Positions 25,517-34,151 are shown, numbered from the stretch's first letter. The stretch: 64,000 nucleotides of DNA from DATEOR01 sp963766725 (GCA_963766725.1 CAVYBK010000004.1:124001-188000), one strand, 5' to 3'. The notes: a model not told the origin generated them from the sequence alone. A program made the numbers and translations.

Positions 25517-26287
25517 GTGCTCCTGGCCACGACGCCGCCCGCCTCGAGCTGGTACCCGGCCTGGGAGGAGGTCGCCGTGCTCGTGGGGCTCGGCGTCGCC
25601 TACGTCCTCGCGGCGCGGAAGGATCGGCCCTCTCTTCTCCGGTCAGCGCTCTTCTTCTCCGGCCTCGTTCTCGCCTTCGTCGCGGTGGCCAGCCCAGTGG
25701 CCACGGTCGCGGTCCACTACCTCGTTTCCGCCCACCTCCTCCAGAACGTCGTCCTCGCCGAGTGGACGCCCGCGCTCCTCGTACTCGGGCTCGGCCCCTG
25801 GGTGGCCGGGTGGGTCGCGCGGACCAGCGTCGCGCGCACGCTGACGCGCCCGCTCGTCGCCCTGCCGCTCTGGCTCGCGACGTACGCCTTCTGGCACGTC
25901 CCATTCGCCTACGAGGCCGCCCTCGACAACCGCCTTCTCCTCGACCTGGAGCACCTGAGCTACGTGGCCGTCGGCCTCTGCCTCTGGTGGCCGGTCTTCC
26001 AGGACGAGCCTTGGCACCTCCCGTCCGGCGGCAAGGCCGCGTATCTCTTCGCCGCCTTCGTCCTCGCGAGCCCGCTCGGGCTCCTGTTCGCACTCCTCCC
26101 CTCCCCGCTCTACGACACGTACGTCCAGGCGCCGCGCCTCTGGGGCCTCGAGCCGCTGGAGGACCAGCAGATCGGCGGGACGCTCATGGCGGTGAGCGAA
26201 GCGATCGTCTTTTTCGGCCTGCTCGCGTACTTCTTCGTCCGCTTCATGGCAGAAGAGGACGCGGGATACAGTCACGGCGATGCCTGA
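25517..26287 (+). CDS. ctaG: cytochrome c oxidase assembly factor CtaG (Caa3_CtaG)
   Basis: 256 residues with about seven membrane helices. Family hallmarks are visible: LVSAHLLQNVVLAEWTPALLVLG, the ATYAFWHVPFAYEAAL helix with its conserved His, DLEHLSYVAVGLCLWWPVF and QQIGGTLMAVSE near the C-terminus. CtaG proteins help insert copper into haem-copper oxidases, so the organism can respire oxygen. GTG 25517 appears leaderless. The stop overlaps tag by 8 bases. Confidence 0.88.
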   Translation: MLLATTPPASSWYPAWEEVAVLVGLGVAYVLAARKDRPSLLRSALFFSGLVLAFVAVASPVATVAVHYLVSAHLLQNVVLAEWTPALLVLGLGPWVAGWVARTSVARTLTRPLVALPLWLATYAFWHVPFAYEAALDNRLLLDLEHLSYVAVGLCLWWPVFQDEPWHLPSGGKAAYLFAAFVLASPLGLLFALLPSPLYDTYVQAPRLWGLEPLEDQQIGGTLMAVSEAIVFFGLLAYFFVRFMAEEDAGYSHGDA

Positions 26288-26828
26288 CGCGCGCTGCGCC
26301 TGGGTTCCCGAAGGCGACCCGCTCTACGTCGCCTACCACGACGAGGAATGGGGCGTCCCGTCGCGGGACGAGCGGCACCTCTTCGAGATGCTCGTGCTCG
26401 AAGGCGCGCAGGCAGGGCTTTCGTGGTCGACGATCCTGCACAAGCGAGAGGGTTACCGCGCCGCCTTCGCCGGCTTCGACGCCGAGAAGGTGGCGCGCTT
26501 CGGGCCGCGCGACGTCGAGCGGCTGATGGGCGACGCGGGCATCGTCCGGAACCGGTTGAAGATCGAGTCCGCGATCGCGAATGCGCAGGCCGTCCTCGAG
26601 GTCGGGAGCCTCGGCGACCTCGTCTGGAGCTTCGTCGGCGGCGAGCCCAAGGTGAACAGGTGGAAGACCCTGTCGGAGATTCCCGCAGAGACCGAGGAGT
26701 CGAAGGCGATGAGCAAGGAGCTCAAGCGCCGCGGTTTCCGCTTCGTCGGGCCGACGGTCTGCTACGCGTTCATGCAGGCGTGCGGCCTCGTGAACGACCA
26801 CACGACCGATTGCTTTCGCTACGCCTAG
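26280..26828 (+). CDS. tag: DNA-3-methyladenine glycosylase I
   Basis: 182 residues, the usual length of Tag. The N-terminus CAWVPEGDPLYVAYHDEEWG supplies Cys and His zinc ligands, and VNDHTTDCFRY near the end supplies the other His and Cys. The helix-hairpin-helix core and catalytic region (LVLEGAQAGLSWSTILHKREGYR, and IVRNRLKIES) are intact. The enzyme excises 3-methyladenine from alkylated DNA. It is coupled to ctaG by overlap and ends convergently, by 4 bases, with the small membrane gene of the grd operon. Confidence 0.93.
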   Translation: MPDARCAWVPEGDPLYVAYHDEEWGVPSRDERHLFEMLVLEGAQAGLSWSTILHKREGYRAAFAGFDAEKVARFGPRDVERLMGDAGIVRNRLKIESAIANAQAVLEVGSLGDLVWSFVGGEPKVNRWKTLSEIPAETEESKAMSKELKRRGFRFVGPTVCYAFMQACGLVNDHTTDCFRYA

Positions 26829-27025
26829 TAGCGCCTCCGTCTCCAGATGCGTGCACCCCACACGAGCGCCGCGACCGCGCCCGCCGCGAGCGCTATGGCG
26901 ACCGCCCAGCCCCAGCCCGCCACGCCTTCGTCACCGAAGATCCCGATGAAGAAGATAAGCGCCGCCACTGCGGCGGCGACCGCTGCGGCGAACATGAGGG
27001 CTCCCGCTAGCCAACGAACCGGCAC
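26825..27025 (-). CDS. small two-helix membrane protein at the end of the grd operon
   Basis: 66 residues: MPVRWLAGALMFAAAVAAAVAALIFFIGIF, an acidic turn (GDEG), a second helix WAVAIALAAGAVAALVWGA and a basic end RIWRRRRY. It starts 1 base after the grdA stop, so it belongs to the operon. No family recognised. A membrane anchor or transporter accessory is possible; simple hypothetical status is safer. Confidence 0.6.
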   Translation of the reverse strand: MPVRWLAGALMFAAAVAAAVAALIFFIGIFGDEGVAGWGWAVAIALAAGAVAALVWGARIWRRRRY

Positions 27026-27026
27026 G

Positions 27027-27491
27027 TCAGCCTCCGTTCCGTCCGGGGAACTTCTCCGCGGCGCGCCTGACCTGGTCGACGTCGAGCGTCATCTCGAGCA
27101 GTCCGACCTGCTCGTCGTAGACCTCCGGGTCGACCTGCTCCTTGACGTCCTCTTCGAGGATGTGAACGACGGGGAGCCCCAACTGGACTCCTGCCAGTGA
27201 ACCCACGTACGCCGGGTCTCCGACGGTGAGGGTCTCGGCCGCGACCTCGAGTGCCTCGAGATCCGCGGCGCCGAGCACCACCACCACGTCGTCGGCCCCG
27301 TGCTCGTCGACCAGGCTCTTGATCCGATCCTGGTTCTCCGGGTCCATGGCGCCTGCAGCCGTTCAGACGAAGCACTCCGTCTCGACGAAGATCGGCTCGG
27401 CTCCCGCCGAGCGCACGCACTCTGCGATCGCGGGGCCGGGCACGCCGTCCCGCTCGCCGAGCGCAATCACCTTCTTGCCGTCGAGCTTCAT
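27027..27491 (-). CDS. grdA: glycine/sarcosine/betaine reductase selenoprotein A (in-frame UGA = Sec43)
   Basis: 154 residues read through an in-frame UGA at 27363-27365. The sequence MKLDGKKVIALGERDGVPG, then TECFV-U-TAAGAMDPENQ, matches GrdA, whose CxxU redox pair is Cys40 and Sec43 here. Downstream VVVLGAADLEALEV, GDPAYVGSLAGVQLGLPV and YDEQVGLLEMTLDVDQV complete the family pattern at the usual length (about 155). GrdA is the small carrier that takes the carboxymethyl group from protein B as a selenoether and passes it to protein C. AAAGGAGG precedes the ATG; the start overlaps the thioredoxin stop by 4 nt. A termination reading would cut all catalytic function, so Sec insertion is strongly implied. 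Confidence 0.93.
27363..27365 (-). other. in-frame UGA read as selenocysteine in grdA
   Basis: UGA lies between codons for CFV and TAAGA, exactly where GrdA proteins carry Sec. The frame is continuous on both sides, with no shift. Confidence 0.92.
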
Positions 27492-27814
27492 GCAGCGCCA
27501 CCTCCTTTCAGCGTCGAGAATGCCTCCTCCACCTGCTGCTTCGACACCTCGCCGGATAGCCGCTCCAGCTCCTCGCCGTCGCGCATCAAAATGTACGTGG
27601 GCAGCCCGAAGACGCGAAGCTCGCGGCAGACGTCGCGGTTCTGGGTCGAGTCGACCTTGACGACGCGAACGGCGCCGCCGGCCTCCTCCTCCAGGTCCTT
27701 GATCGTCGGCATCATCGCGAGACACGGCTGGCAGCGCGGGCCCCAGAAGTCGACGAACACGCTTCCCTCGCTCGTGAGCTCCTTGTAGGTCTCCGGTGTC
27801 GCGTCGACCGGCAT
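27488..27814 (-). CDS. thioredoxin of the glycine reductase system, CQPC active site
   Basis: 108 residues with the thioredoxin fold: SVFVDFWGPRCQPC (Cys28/Cys31), MPTIKDLEEE, VKVDSTQNRDVC, the cis-Pro loop FGLPTYILMRDG and a C-terminal helix. The active site is CQPC instead of CGPC; grd-linked thioredoxins of clostridia also depart from CGPC. It should reduce the oxidised GrdA selenenylsulphide. GAAAGGAG precedes the ATG at 27814. The gene sits between grdC and grdA with 2-base and overlapping spacing. A normal CGPC thioredoxin is encoded at 48541. Confidence 0.9.
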   Translation of the reverse strand: MPVDATPETYKELTSEGSVFVDFWGPRCQPCLAMMPTIKDLEEEAGGAVRVVKVDSTQNRDVCRELRVFGLPTYILMRDGEELERLSGEVSKQQVEEAFSTLKGGGAA

Positions 27815-27816
27815 CC

Positions 27817-29127
27817 TCACTCCTTTCCTGGCTCCAGTAAGACTGACATGCCGTCGGCCAGCTCGGTCATGCGGCCGAGGAAGAGTGACCCCTTGGCAAC
27901 GAGCATCGTCGAGCCGATCTCGCCGGAGCGGAGCGCCTCGATCCCGTGCGGGAGCCACGGCACGGCCGAGGCGACGTGGCCCTGCGTCGGCGAGAAGCCG
28001 GGCAGGCCGCGCTCGCGCTCGAAGTCGTCCAGCTTCGCGCGCTCGAGCTCGCCGCGCTTGACCGCGAGCGCGCCGATAAGCCTGTAGTTCCGCTGCGGAA
28101 CGTTGCCGGCGCCCGCGGGCTCGGTGATCTCGGGGTCGTGCAGCTCGGTCGCGTAGCGCTCGACGTCCAGGATCCCGCGGCCGAGGCGGGCGAGGGGCTC
28201 GACGACGAGGTCTTCGAGGACGGCCTGCTGGGCGGAGCCGGAGCCGACGCGGTGCCGGCCGACGGCGTCGAGGCGGATCGTGGGCGCGCCGTTCCCGGCC
28301 GGGCCGACGAGGATGGCGAGCCCGGCGAGGACGTCCTCGAGGACGGGCACCTCGTTCCGGAGGGCGCCGGCGAACTTCATGCCCAGCTTGGCGAGCGAGC
28401 CGCCCGCGACGACGGCGACGTGCTCGTAGACGCCCGAGCTGACGAGCGAGGCCGCGACAACGAGGGCATGGATCGGCCCTGCGCAGAAAGCCTTGACGTC
28501 GGAGCCGGAGGCGTTCACGCACCCGGCCTGCTCGGCGATCGCCTTGCCGAGGTTGCCGCCCCCGCGCTGGTAGCGGTCGCCCACCGCCTCCTCGCCGCAG
28601 CCGATCGCGTAGGCGAGGTCCTCGGCCGGGAAGCCGGTGTGGCTCAGGAGGTGCTCGAGCGCGAGCGCGCCGGTCGCCTTGCAGGCGAGGTTCTCGAGGA
28701 GCACGCCGGCCGAGAGGCTCTCGTCGAGCTCGTGCGCTCGGTCCATGACTCCGGCACGGCTGCCGTTTCGGTAGAGCGGAAGCGCGCCGTTCGAGGCTTC
28801 GCGCCCGTCGAGATGGAGGAGCTGGAACTGGTCGGCCGCCTCCATCTGCGCATAGAGCGCGTCCTGGTCGACGAAGACGCCGTAGGGGCCTGCGGCGTTC
28901 GGCTCCGCAGCGTTTTTCCACCATGGGCGCTCGATCCCCCAGAGCGCATCGGGCGCGAGGTTCCCGATGAACACCTGGTGCGGCGGATAGCCGAGCGCGT
29001 CCTCGAAGGTGCGAAGCGCGGGCTTGATCGCGTCCGCGGCGTCCTCGCGCGTCGGCTTCGAGCCATGGCGGACAAGGTCGGGCGCGTGCGCGAGAATGAG
29101 GCTGCAGCCGTGGATCGCTGCGCTCAA
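27817..29127 (-). CDS. grdC: glycine/sarcosine/betaine reductase component C beta subunit
   Basis: 436 residues from TTG 29127 (ATG 29160 is the alternative). Strong GrdC marks: CSLILAHAPDLVRHGSKPTRE at the start, YPPHQVFIGNLAPDALWGIERPWW, and EITEPAGAGNVPQRNY with GFSPTQGHVASAVPWLPHG and KGSLFLGRMTELADGMSVL at the end. The fold is of the beta-ketoacyl synthase III/thiolase type; Cys215 in AFCAGPIHAL is the likely acetyl-carrying thiol. The protein releases the acetyl group, normally as acetyl phosphate together with GrdD. It is shorter than the clostridial proteins (about 510). No grdD (PlsX-like alpha subunit) follows; a thioredoxin gene starts 2 bases on. Confidence 0.9.
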   Translation of the reverse strand: MSAAIHGCSLILAHAPDLVRHGSKPTREDAADAIKPALRTFEDALGYPPHQVFIGNLAPDALWGIERPWWKNAAEPNAAGPYGVFVDQDALYAQMEAADQFQLLHLDGREASNGALPLYRNGSRAGVMDRAHELDESLSAGVLLENLACKATGALALEHLLSHTGFPAEDLAYAIGCGEEAVGDRYQRGGGNLGKAIAEQAGCVNASGSDVKAFCAGPIHALVVAASLVSSGVYEHVAVVAGGSLAKLGMKFAGALRNEVPVLEDVLAGLAILVGPAGNGAPTIRLDAVGRHRVGSGSAQQAVLEDLVVEPLARLGRGILDVERYATELHDPEITEPAGAGNVPQRNYRLIGALAVKRGELERAKLDDFERERGLPGFSPTQGHVASAVPWLPHGIEALRSGEIGSTMLVAKGSLFLGRMTELADGMSVLLEPGKE

Positions 29128-29236
29128 AGTCGGCGCTCTCTCGTGTCGCTTGCCGCGCATTCCGCGCGCCACACGCGCGCTTCCAGGCGATACGCTCGGA
29201 GCGGGTGGAGGCGTGGGGTGGCCCCAGTAGAAGGCT

Positions 29237-30508
29237 TCATTCCTCGACCTCCCAGACCGTGCTCGGCTCGACGTCGGCCTCGAGCATGGCGAGCGCCCGC
29301 TCCACGATCCGCCGGCGCTCGTCTTCGTCCAGGCCGAACGGATGCGTGATCGCCGGGCCGCGCACGATCCGGTTCGCTCCGATCATCGTCGCCACTGTGG
29401 GCAAAGACGTCACGTAGACCGCCGGTATTCCCGCCCGCTCGATCTCCTTCGCCAGCACTGCCCCGCAGCGCGTGCCCGTCCCTCAGGTGCCGGAGAGGAG
29501 TACGGCCTGCACGCCGGCGTCGCGCAGCTCGCCGGCGATCTCCTGCCCGAATCTCGTCGCGACGACGACAGGCGTTCCGTTCCCCGTCGTCGTGTAGAGC
29601 GACTCGTGCACGCGGCCCACCCGCCCGGCCCGCTCGAGGCCGCGCACCGTGTCGAGCGGGACCAGCCGGTTCGGATCCTCGTTCGCCAGCGTGACGTCGA
29701 AGCCGCCGTGTACCGATTCGTAGCGCCCGGAGGCAAGCGTGTCGGCGCCTTCGAGGTCGTAGCGGAACCAGCCCTGCGCGCGCACCGACTGGAGGTGGTC
29801 GGGATTCCCCTGGGGGACGCAGCCGGCCTCGGTCACGAGCGCGACCAGCGCGGACGAGAGATCCGCGACCGGAGGCGGCGGCTCCACGCGATCCATGTCG
29901 CCGGCGACCTCCGTGCGCGTCTCGCCCTCGAGCTTTGCGAGCAGGAGCTCGACTGCGCGCTCGGCGCCGGTCTTCTCGGCGACGTAGTTCCGCCGGAAGC
30001 CGCGAGCGAGATAACCCTCGTCTTCGGCCGACCCGATCTCCCGCCCCGACGCGAGCGCCGAGGCAAGCGCGCCGAGACGCGGGAGCGCATCGCGCATCCC
30101 GGCCACGTTCACGGCGGTCGGTACGACGTAGGCCGCGCCGGCCTCGCTCACCCCCGGGTTTTCTTCGTGCATCGCTGCGACGGCAGGGATCCCCCGCTCG
30201 GCCGCCGCCGCCGCGAGGCGCGCGCAGGCGTAGCCGTACCGGCCCGAGCCGAAGGCAGGCCCCGCGACGAGGACGTCGGGCTCGATCTCCGCCAGCATCT
30301 CGAGGAGGGCCGCGAGGGCCTGGTCCTCGTGCTCGGCGAAGTAGTCGTCGCCGCAGGCGAGCGTCGCCACGATCTCCACGCCCTCGAGCGCCGCGGCCAG
30401 CCCTCGCCCGGGCCCGACCGCGCCGTCGAGCCGGGTCGGCGGCGTCTCGGCCTGCTCCTCCCCGCCCATGCCGGCGAAGAACTGGTTCAGGTAGTGGACG
30501 GCCTTCAT
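29237..30508 (-). CDS. grdB: glycine/sarcosine/betaine reductase component B, selenoprotein (in-frame UGA = Sec342)
   Basis: 423 residues read through UGA at 29483-29485. VHYLNQFFAGMGGEE is the family start; EPDVLVAGPAFGSGRYG, AAMHEENPGVSEAGAAYVVPT and IAGELRDAGVQAVLLSGT lead to U-GTGTRCGAVLAKEIERAGIP, then GANRIVRGPAITHPFG. Protein B binds the substrate amine, forms a Schiff base through its pyruvoyl partner (GrdE) and transfers the C2 unit to Sec. Paralogues specific for glycine (GrdB), sarcosine (GrdF) and betaine (GrdH) exist and I cannot tell which this is; the dehydrogenase next door suggests sarcosine or betaine. The ATG overlaps the grdE stop by 4 nt. Confidence 0.92.
29455..29475 (-). 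promoter_or_regulatory. candidate bacterial SECIS hairpin in grdB
   Basis: Eight bases after the UGA the minus strand reads GCACGCGCTGCGGGGCAGTGC, which folds as CTGC-GGG-GCAG on an imperfect outer GCA/TGC stem. Bacterial SECIS elements lie inside the coding region at this distance. Seen by eye only. Confidence 0.4.
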
Positions 30509-31683
30509 TCGGTCCTCGCGCTCAGGGCCAGCTGCCCCATCTGGTTGGCAGCACCGAGGTAGTTCCTCACCGGGATCGGGCCCGCCTCGGCCGCAGGCGT
30601 GCCGTCCAGGAGAAGGTCGCCGCCCAGCACGCGCTCAGGCGTCCACGCTTCGACGAGCTCCTCGACGTTCCCGGTCGAGACGATCGAGTCCGCCTCGCGC
30701 ACCCAGTCCGTCAGGATGGGCTTCGTCGACTGGGGATCGGTCTCCTCGGCGAGGACGACAGTCGTACGGATGCCGGCCTGCTCACAGGCGCGGCACGTGA
30801 GCATGACGTCGGTGTGCGAGTTGCCGCCCGCGTCCGTCGTGATGACGACGCCGTCGGCGCCGAGCTCGCCCGCGACCGCCGCTGCCCGCTCGGCCGCGCT
30901 CTGCTTGTCGGCTGCGCTCTGCTCGTAGCCGCGCATGAGGACGACGCCGGCGAAGCGCAGCGTCTTCCCGTGCTCGCGGTAGAGCGTGCGGATGAGCTCG
31001 TTGCGCTGGAAGAACCAGGTCGGGTTCCGCATGGCGGCCCAGTGGTACTCGCCGCAGGTGACCGCGCCGTCGAGCACCTCGGCGGGATCGACCGCACGCG
31101 GCAGGCCCGCCTCGCCGGCCGGCGCGCCGTAGACGTACTGGATGTAGAGGGGGCCGAGATCGGAGACCTGGATCAGAGCCGCGACCGCCGGCAGGCTCTC
31201 CTCGGCCGGGCCGAGCTCGAAGCGCTCGACCTCGTCCGGCTCCGCATCGAGGGTCCCGCGGGCGATCTCCTCCGCGACGGAGAGCGCCGTCTGGCGGGCC
31301 CGCGCGTCGATCTCCACGTGGCCGCCTTCGCGCGCAGAGAACGTGAGGACGACCACAGTCATGTCGGCGAAAGGCGTGAGCGCGGCGCCCGGCCCGCCGA
31401 GATCGACGATCGACTCCTGCTCGTGGAGTGGCCGCTCCTCGCCGGGGAAGTCGAGGCACGAGAGGACGACGACGCCGTCGAGCCGGTTCGTCCGCCCCTC
31501 GCCCGCGCGGCCCTCGCTGGGAAACGCGGCACGCTCGTCGGCCCGGATACGCGGCTCGACCGCGTCGAGCACGTGGGTCACGCGTACGGGTGAGCCCGGC
31601 GGGACGATCTCCACCTCGACTCCGTCGATCGCCTCGGGCTCCCGCAGGAGGTCGGCAGAGAAGGTCGCGAGCTCCCAGGCCAT
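30505..31683 (-). CDS. grdE: glycine/sarcosine/betaine reductase component B proprotein, pyruvoyl subunits
   Basis: 392 residues from ATG 31683, chosen for its GGAGG 6 nt upstream and because MAWELATFSADLL aligns with family N-termini; a TTG at 31722 lacks a site. GrdE proteins self-cleave at an internal Cys that becomes a pyruvoyl group; the candidate is Cys210 in GAVTCGEYHWA, followed by the conserved-looking WFFQRNELIR. Other marks are YVYGAPAGEAGLP and GVVITTDAGGNSHTDVML with MLTCRACE. The two products form protein B with GrdB and hold the substrate amine. It is a little shorter than the clostridial proteins (about 430). Confidence 0.88.
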   Translation of the reverse strand: MAWELATFSADLLREPEAIDGVEVEIVPPGSPVRVTHVLDAVEPRIRADERAAFPSEGRAGEGRTNRLDGVVVLSCLDFPGEERPLHEQESIVDLGGPGAALTPFADMTVVVLTFSAREGGHVEIDARARQTALSVAEEIARGTLDAEPDEVERFELGPAEESLPAVAALIQVSDLGPLYIQYVYGAPAGEAGLPRAVDPAEVLDGAVTCGEYHWAAMRNPTWFFQRNELIRTLYREHGKTLRFAGVVLMRGYEQSAADKQSAAERAAAVAGELGADGVVITTDAGGNSHTDVMLTCRACEQAGIRTTVVLAEETDPQSTKPILTDWVREADSIVSTGNVEELVEAWTPERVLGGDLLLDGTPAAEAGPIPVRNYLGAANQMGQLALSARTE

Positions 31684-31705
31684 CAGGCCTCCGATTCTCC
31701 CGACC

Positions 31706-31720
31706 GCGGGGGACCCCCGC
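31706..31720. repeat. 15-bp GC palindrome between dehydrogenase and grdE
   Basis: GCGGGGGACCCCCGC lies between the dehydrogenase stop and the grdE ribosome site. It could form a tight hairpin in the transcript and set relative expression of the downstream grd genes. Confidence 0.4.
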
Positions 31721-31722
31721 AA

Positions 31723-34131
31723 CTAGGCACGGACGCGCTCGTTCTCGGGGTCGTAGAGCACATCAGGCGCAATCTCGGCCGGGACGATCTCCCCGAAGAC
31801 CTCGACGCCGACCTCTGCCCCCTCCTCGAGCCCGGCGGGAAGGTAGCCGAGGGCGACGTTGCGGCCGACCGTGAAGCCGTAGCCCGCGCTTCGCACCCGG
31901 CCGACCACGGCGCCGTTCAGGTGGATCGCCTCGCCGCCGTAGACCGTCGCGTAGTCGTCGCTCCCGACGAGGAGCGTCCGCAACCGCCGGGCCGGCTCCT
32001 TGCCGTCGAGCGCGGCACGGCCGTTGAAGTCCTTCTCCCAGGAGACGCAGAAATCGAGGCCGGCTTCGAGCGGGTCGTCGCCCGCCGTGAGGTCGGTGCC
32101 GAAGTAGCGGTAGCCCTTCTCGAGGCGAAGCGAGTCGAGGACGCGATAGCCGCCCGGCGCGATCCCGTGCTGCTCGCCGGCAGCCATCAGGCGGTCCCAC
32201 ACCTGCACGGCCTCCTCACGCGCGACGTAGAGCTCGAAGCCGAGCTCGCCGACGTACGTGATCCGCTGCGCCAGGACCGGGATTCCGTCGAGCGCGATCT
32301 GCGTCGCACGGCGGAACGGCAGCGCCTCGGAGGAGACGTCGTCCTCCGTGACGGCCTGCAGCACCGTGCGCGCCTCGGGCCCCCAGAGGCCGATCACGGC
32401 GACCTCGTCCGTCTCGTCGCGGATCTCCACCGGTGCGTCGCCGGGACGGACGTTGAGCCGAAGCCACCCGAGATCGGAATCGACGGCGCCCGCTCCCGTG
32501 ACCACGCGGAACCGCTCCTCGCCAAGGCGCGTGACGGTGAGGTCGGAGACGATCCCGCCCCCGTCGTTCAGGAACTGCGTGTAGACGACTGAACCAGCCG
32601 GGCGGTCGATTCGGTTGTCGGCGACGCGTTCGAGCAGCGCCAGCGCGCCCGGCCCCGAGACCTCGATCTTTCCGAACGACGTCATGTCGATGATCCCGAC
32701 GCGCTCGCGGAACGCGCGATGCTCCTCCGCGACGAGGTCGAGATACGGCGGAGCCGTCCAGCCGAACTCGCGCTGATCGGCGCCCGCGCGCCGCCAGGAC
32801 TGGCCGGGACGGAAGTAGTCGGCCCGCTCCCAGCCGTTCTTCGTGCCGAAGACCGCGCCCAGCTCCTGGAGGCGCCCGTGCAGCGGGCTGAGCCGCTGCG
32901 GCCTCCCCCACTCGTCCGTGTCGAGCGGATAACGAAGGCGGTAGTAGTAGCGGTAGACCTCACGCGCGGCGGCGGTCGCGAAGTCGGGGTCGCGGTACGG
33001 GCCGCCGAAGCGCCAGGGCCGGTAGCCCTGGACGTCGAGCTCCGACTCGCCGGACGTGATGAGCTCCGCAGCGGTCTTCCCCATTCCGCCGGCTCCGCCG
33101 AAGCCGTTCAGCGACAGGCCGGCCGCCATCCAGAATCCCGGGACCCCCGGCATCGGGCCGAGGAGCGGGTTGCCGTCGGGCGTCATCGCGTCGGGATGGC
33201 AGACGAGCTTCACCATGCCCGCGTCGTTCAGGAAGGGGAAGCGGCGGATCGCGCCTTGCCAGAGCGGCCGGAAGCGCTCCTCGTCCGGAGGAAGCGACCG
33301 GCTCCCGTGCTCCCACGGAACGCCGTCCTCCCAGCGCGAGACGGGGTCGCCCTCGTAGCCGCCGAAGAGCATTCCACCGGCTTCGCTGCGCCCGTAGACC
33401 AGGTTGTCGGTGTCGCGGAAGCAGGGCATCTCGCGCGGAAGCTCGTGGCCGTCCACCGCGGCTAGGGCGATGTGCTGATGGTCGACGGGGATGGAGGGCG
33501 TGAAGGCGCCCACCATCGCCGCGACCTGAGGGGCCCAGATGCCGCAGGCGTTCACTACGCACTCCGTCTCGATCCGGCCGTCCTCCGTGTGGACGGCGCG
33601 CACCTCCCGCCCCGGACCGAGCTCGATCCCGGTCACCCGGGTCCCGGTCCGGATGCGCGCGCCGAGCTCCCGGGCCGCAGCCGCGAGCGCATGGGTGGCG
33701 GTGTGCGGGTCGACGGCGCCGTCGTCGGGGATCCAGACCGCGCCGTAGAGGGACTCCTTCGACGCCGCAGGCATGAGGCGCACCGCCTCTTCCGGCCCGA
33801 CGACCTCGACGTCGAGCCCGATCGCGCGCGCCCGGCTCGCCCCTCGCTGGAGCTCCTTCAGGCTCTCGGGGCTCGACGCGATCCGCAGGCTCCCGACGGT
33901 CTCGAAGACGCCGAGCTCGCGGTAGAGCTCCACGCTGTAGCGACGGAAGCGCATCATCGTCGGCGAGGGGTTGAACTGGGTGACGAGCCCGGCCGCGTGG
34001 CAGGTCGAGCCGCTCGTCAGCTCGCCCTTTTCCAGGAGGAGGACGTCGCTCCAGCCCGCCTTGGCCAGGTGATAGGCGACGCTCGTTCCGGTGACCCCGC
34101 CGCCGATGACAACCACCCTCGCCCGCTCCAT
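31723..34131 (-). CDS. FAD-dependent dimethylglycine/sarcosine dehydrogenase-like protein with GcvT domain
   Basis: 802 residues. The N-terminal FAD domain (1 to about 380) has VVIGGGVTGTSVAYHLAKAG and SGSTCHAAGLV; His45 in that motif is the residue that carries covalent FAD in mammalian DMGDH and SARDH. A linker domain (about 380-430) and GcvT-type folate-binding domains (about 430-790, with FGKIEVSGPGALALLERV and LGYLPAGLEEG) complete the DMGDH/SARDH layout. It should remove N-methyl groups from dimethylglycine or sarcosine, giving formaldehyde or methylene-folate. It heads the grd operon; TAGGTT 8 nt before the ATG suggests a leaderless start. Exact substrate is inferred from family only. 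Confidence 0.87.
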   Translation of the reverse strand: MERARVVVIGGGVTGTSVAYHLAKAGWSDVLLLEKGELTSGSTCHAAGLVTQFNPSPTMMRFRRYSVELYRELGVFETVGSLRIASSPESLKELQRGASRARAIGLDVEVVGPEEAVRLMPAASKESLYGAVWIPDDGAVDPHTATHALAAAARELGARIRTGTRVTGIELGPGREVRAVHTEDGRIETECVVNACGIWAPQVAAMVGAFTPSIPVDHQHIALAAVDGHELPREMPCFRDTDNLVYGRSEAGGMLFGGYEGDPVSRWEDGVPWEHGSRSLPPDEERFRPLWQGAIRRFPFLNDAGMVKLVCHPDAMTPDGNPLLGPMPGVPGFWMAAGLSLNGFGGAGGMGKTAAELITSGESELDVQGYRPWRFGGPYRDPDFATAAAREVYRYYYRLRYPLDTDEWGRPQRLSPLHGRLQELGAVFGTKNGWERADYFRPGQSWRRAGADQREFGWTAPPYLDLVAEEHRAFRERVGIIDMTSFGKIEVSGPGALALLERVADNRIDRPAGSVVYTQFLNDGGGIVSDLTVTRLGEERFRVVTGAGAVDSDLGWLRLNVRPGDAPVEIRDETDEVAVIGLWGPEARTVLQAVTEDDVSSEALPFRRATQIALDGIPVLAQRITYVGELGFELYVAREEAVQVWDRLMAAGEQHGIAPGGYRVLDSLRLEKGYRYFGTDLTAGDDPLEAGLDFCVSWEKDFNGRAALDGKEPARRLRTLLVGSDDYATVYGGEAIHLNGAVVGRVRSAGYGFTVGRNVALGYLPAGLEEGAEVGVEVFGEIVPAEIAPDVLYDPENERVRA

Positions 34132-34139
34132 GCGATAGA

Positions 34140-34145
34140 AACCTA
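34140..34145 (-). promoter_or_regulatory. -10 box TAGGTT of the dehydrogenase-grd operon
   Basis: On the minus strand TAGGTT (TANNNT) ends 8 nt before the ATG at 34131, within the 20-bp gap to the divergent choline-kinase-like gene. This supports a leaderless transcript for the operon. Confidence 0.45.
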
Positions 34146-34151
34146 CGCCAC

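Noticed and set aside
27363..30508. grdA and grdB as pseudogenes broken by stop codons
   Set aside because: Each has a single UGA, exactly where the family has Sec, with an unbroken frame on both sides; a frameshift or random nonsense mutation would not fit so well in two genes.
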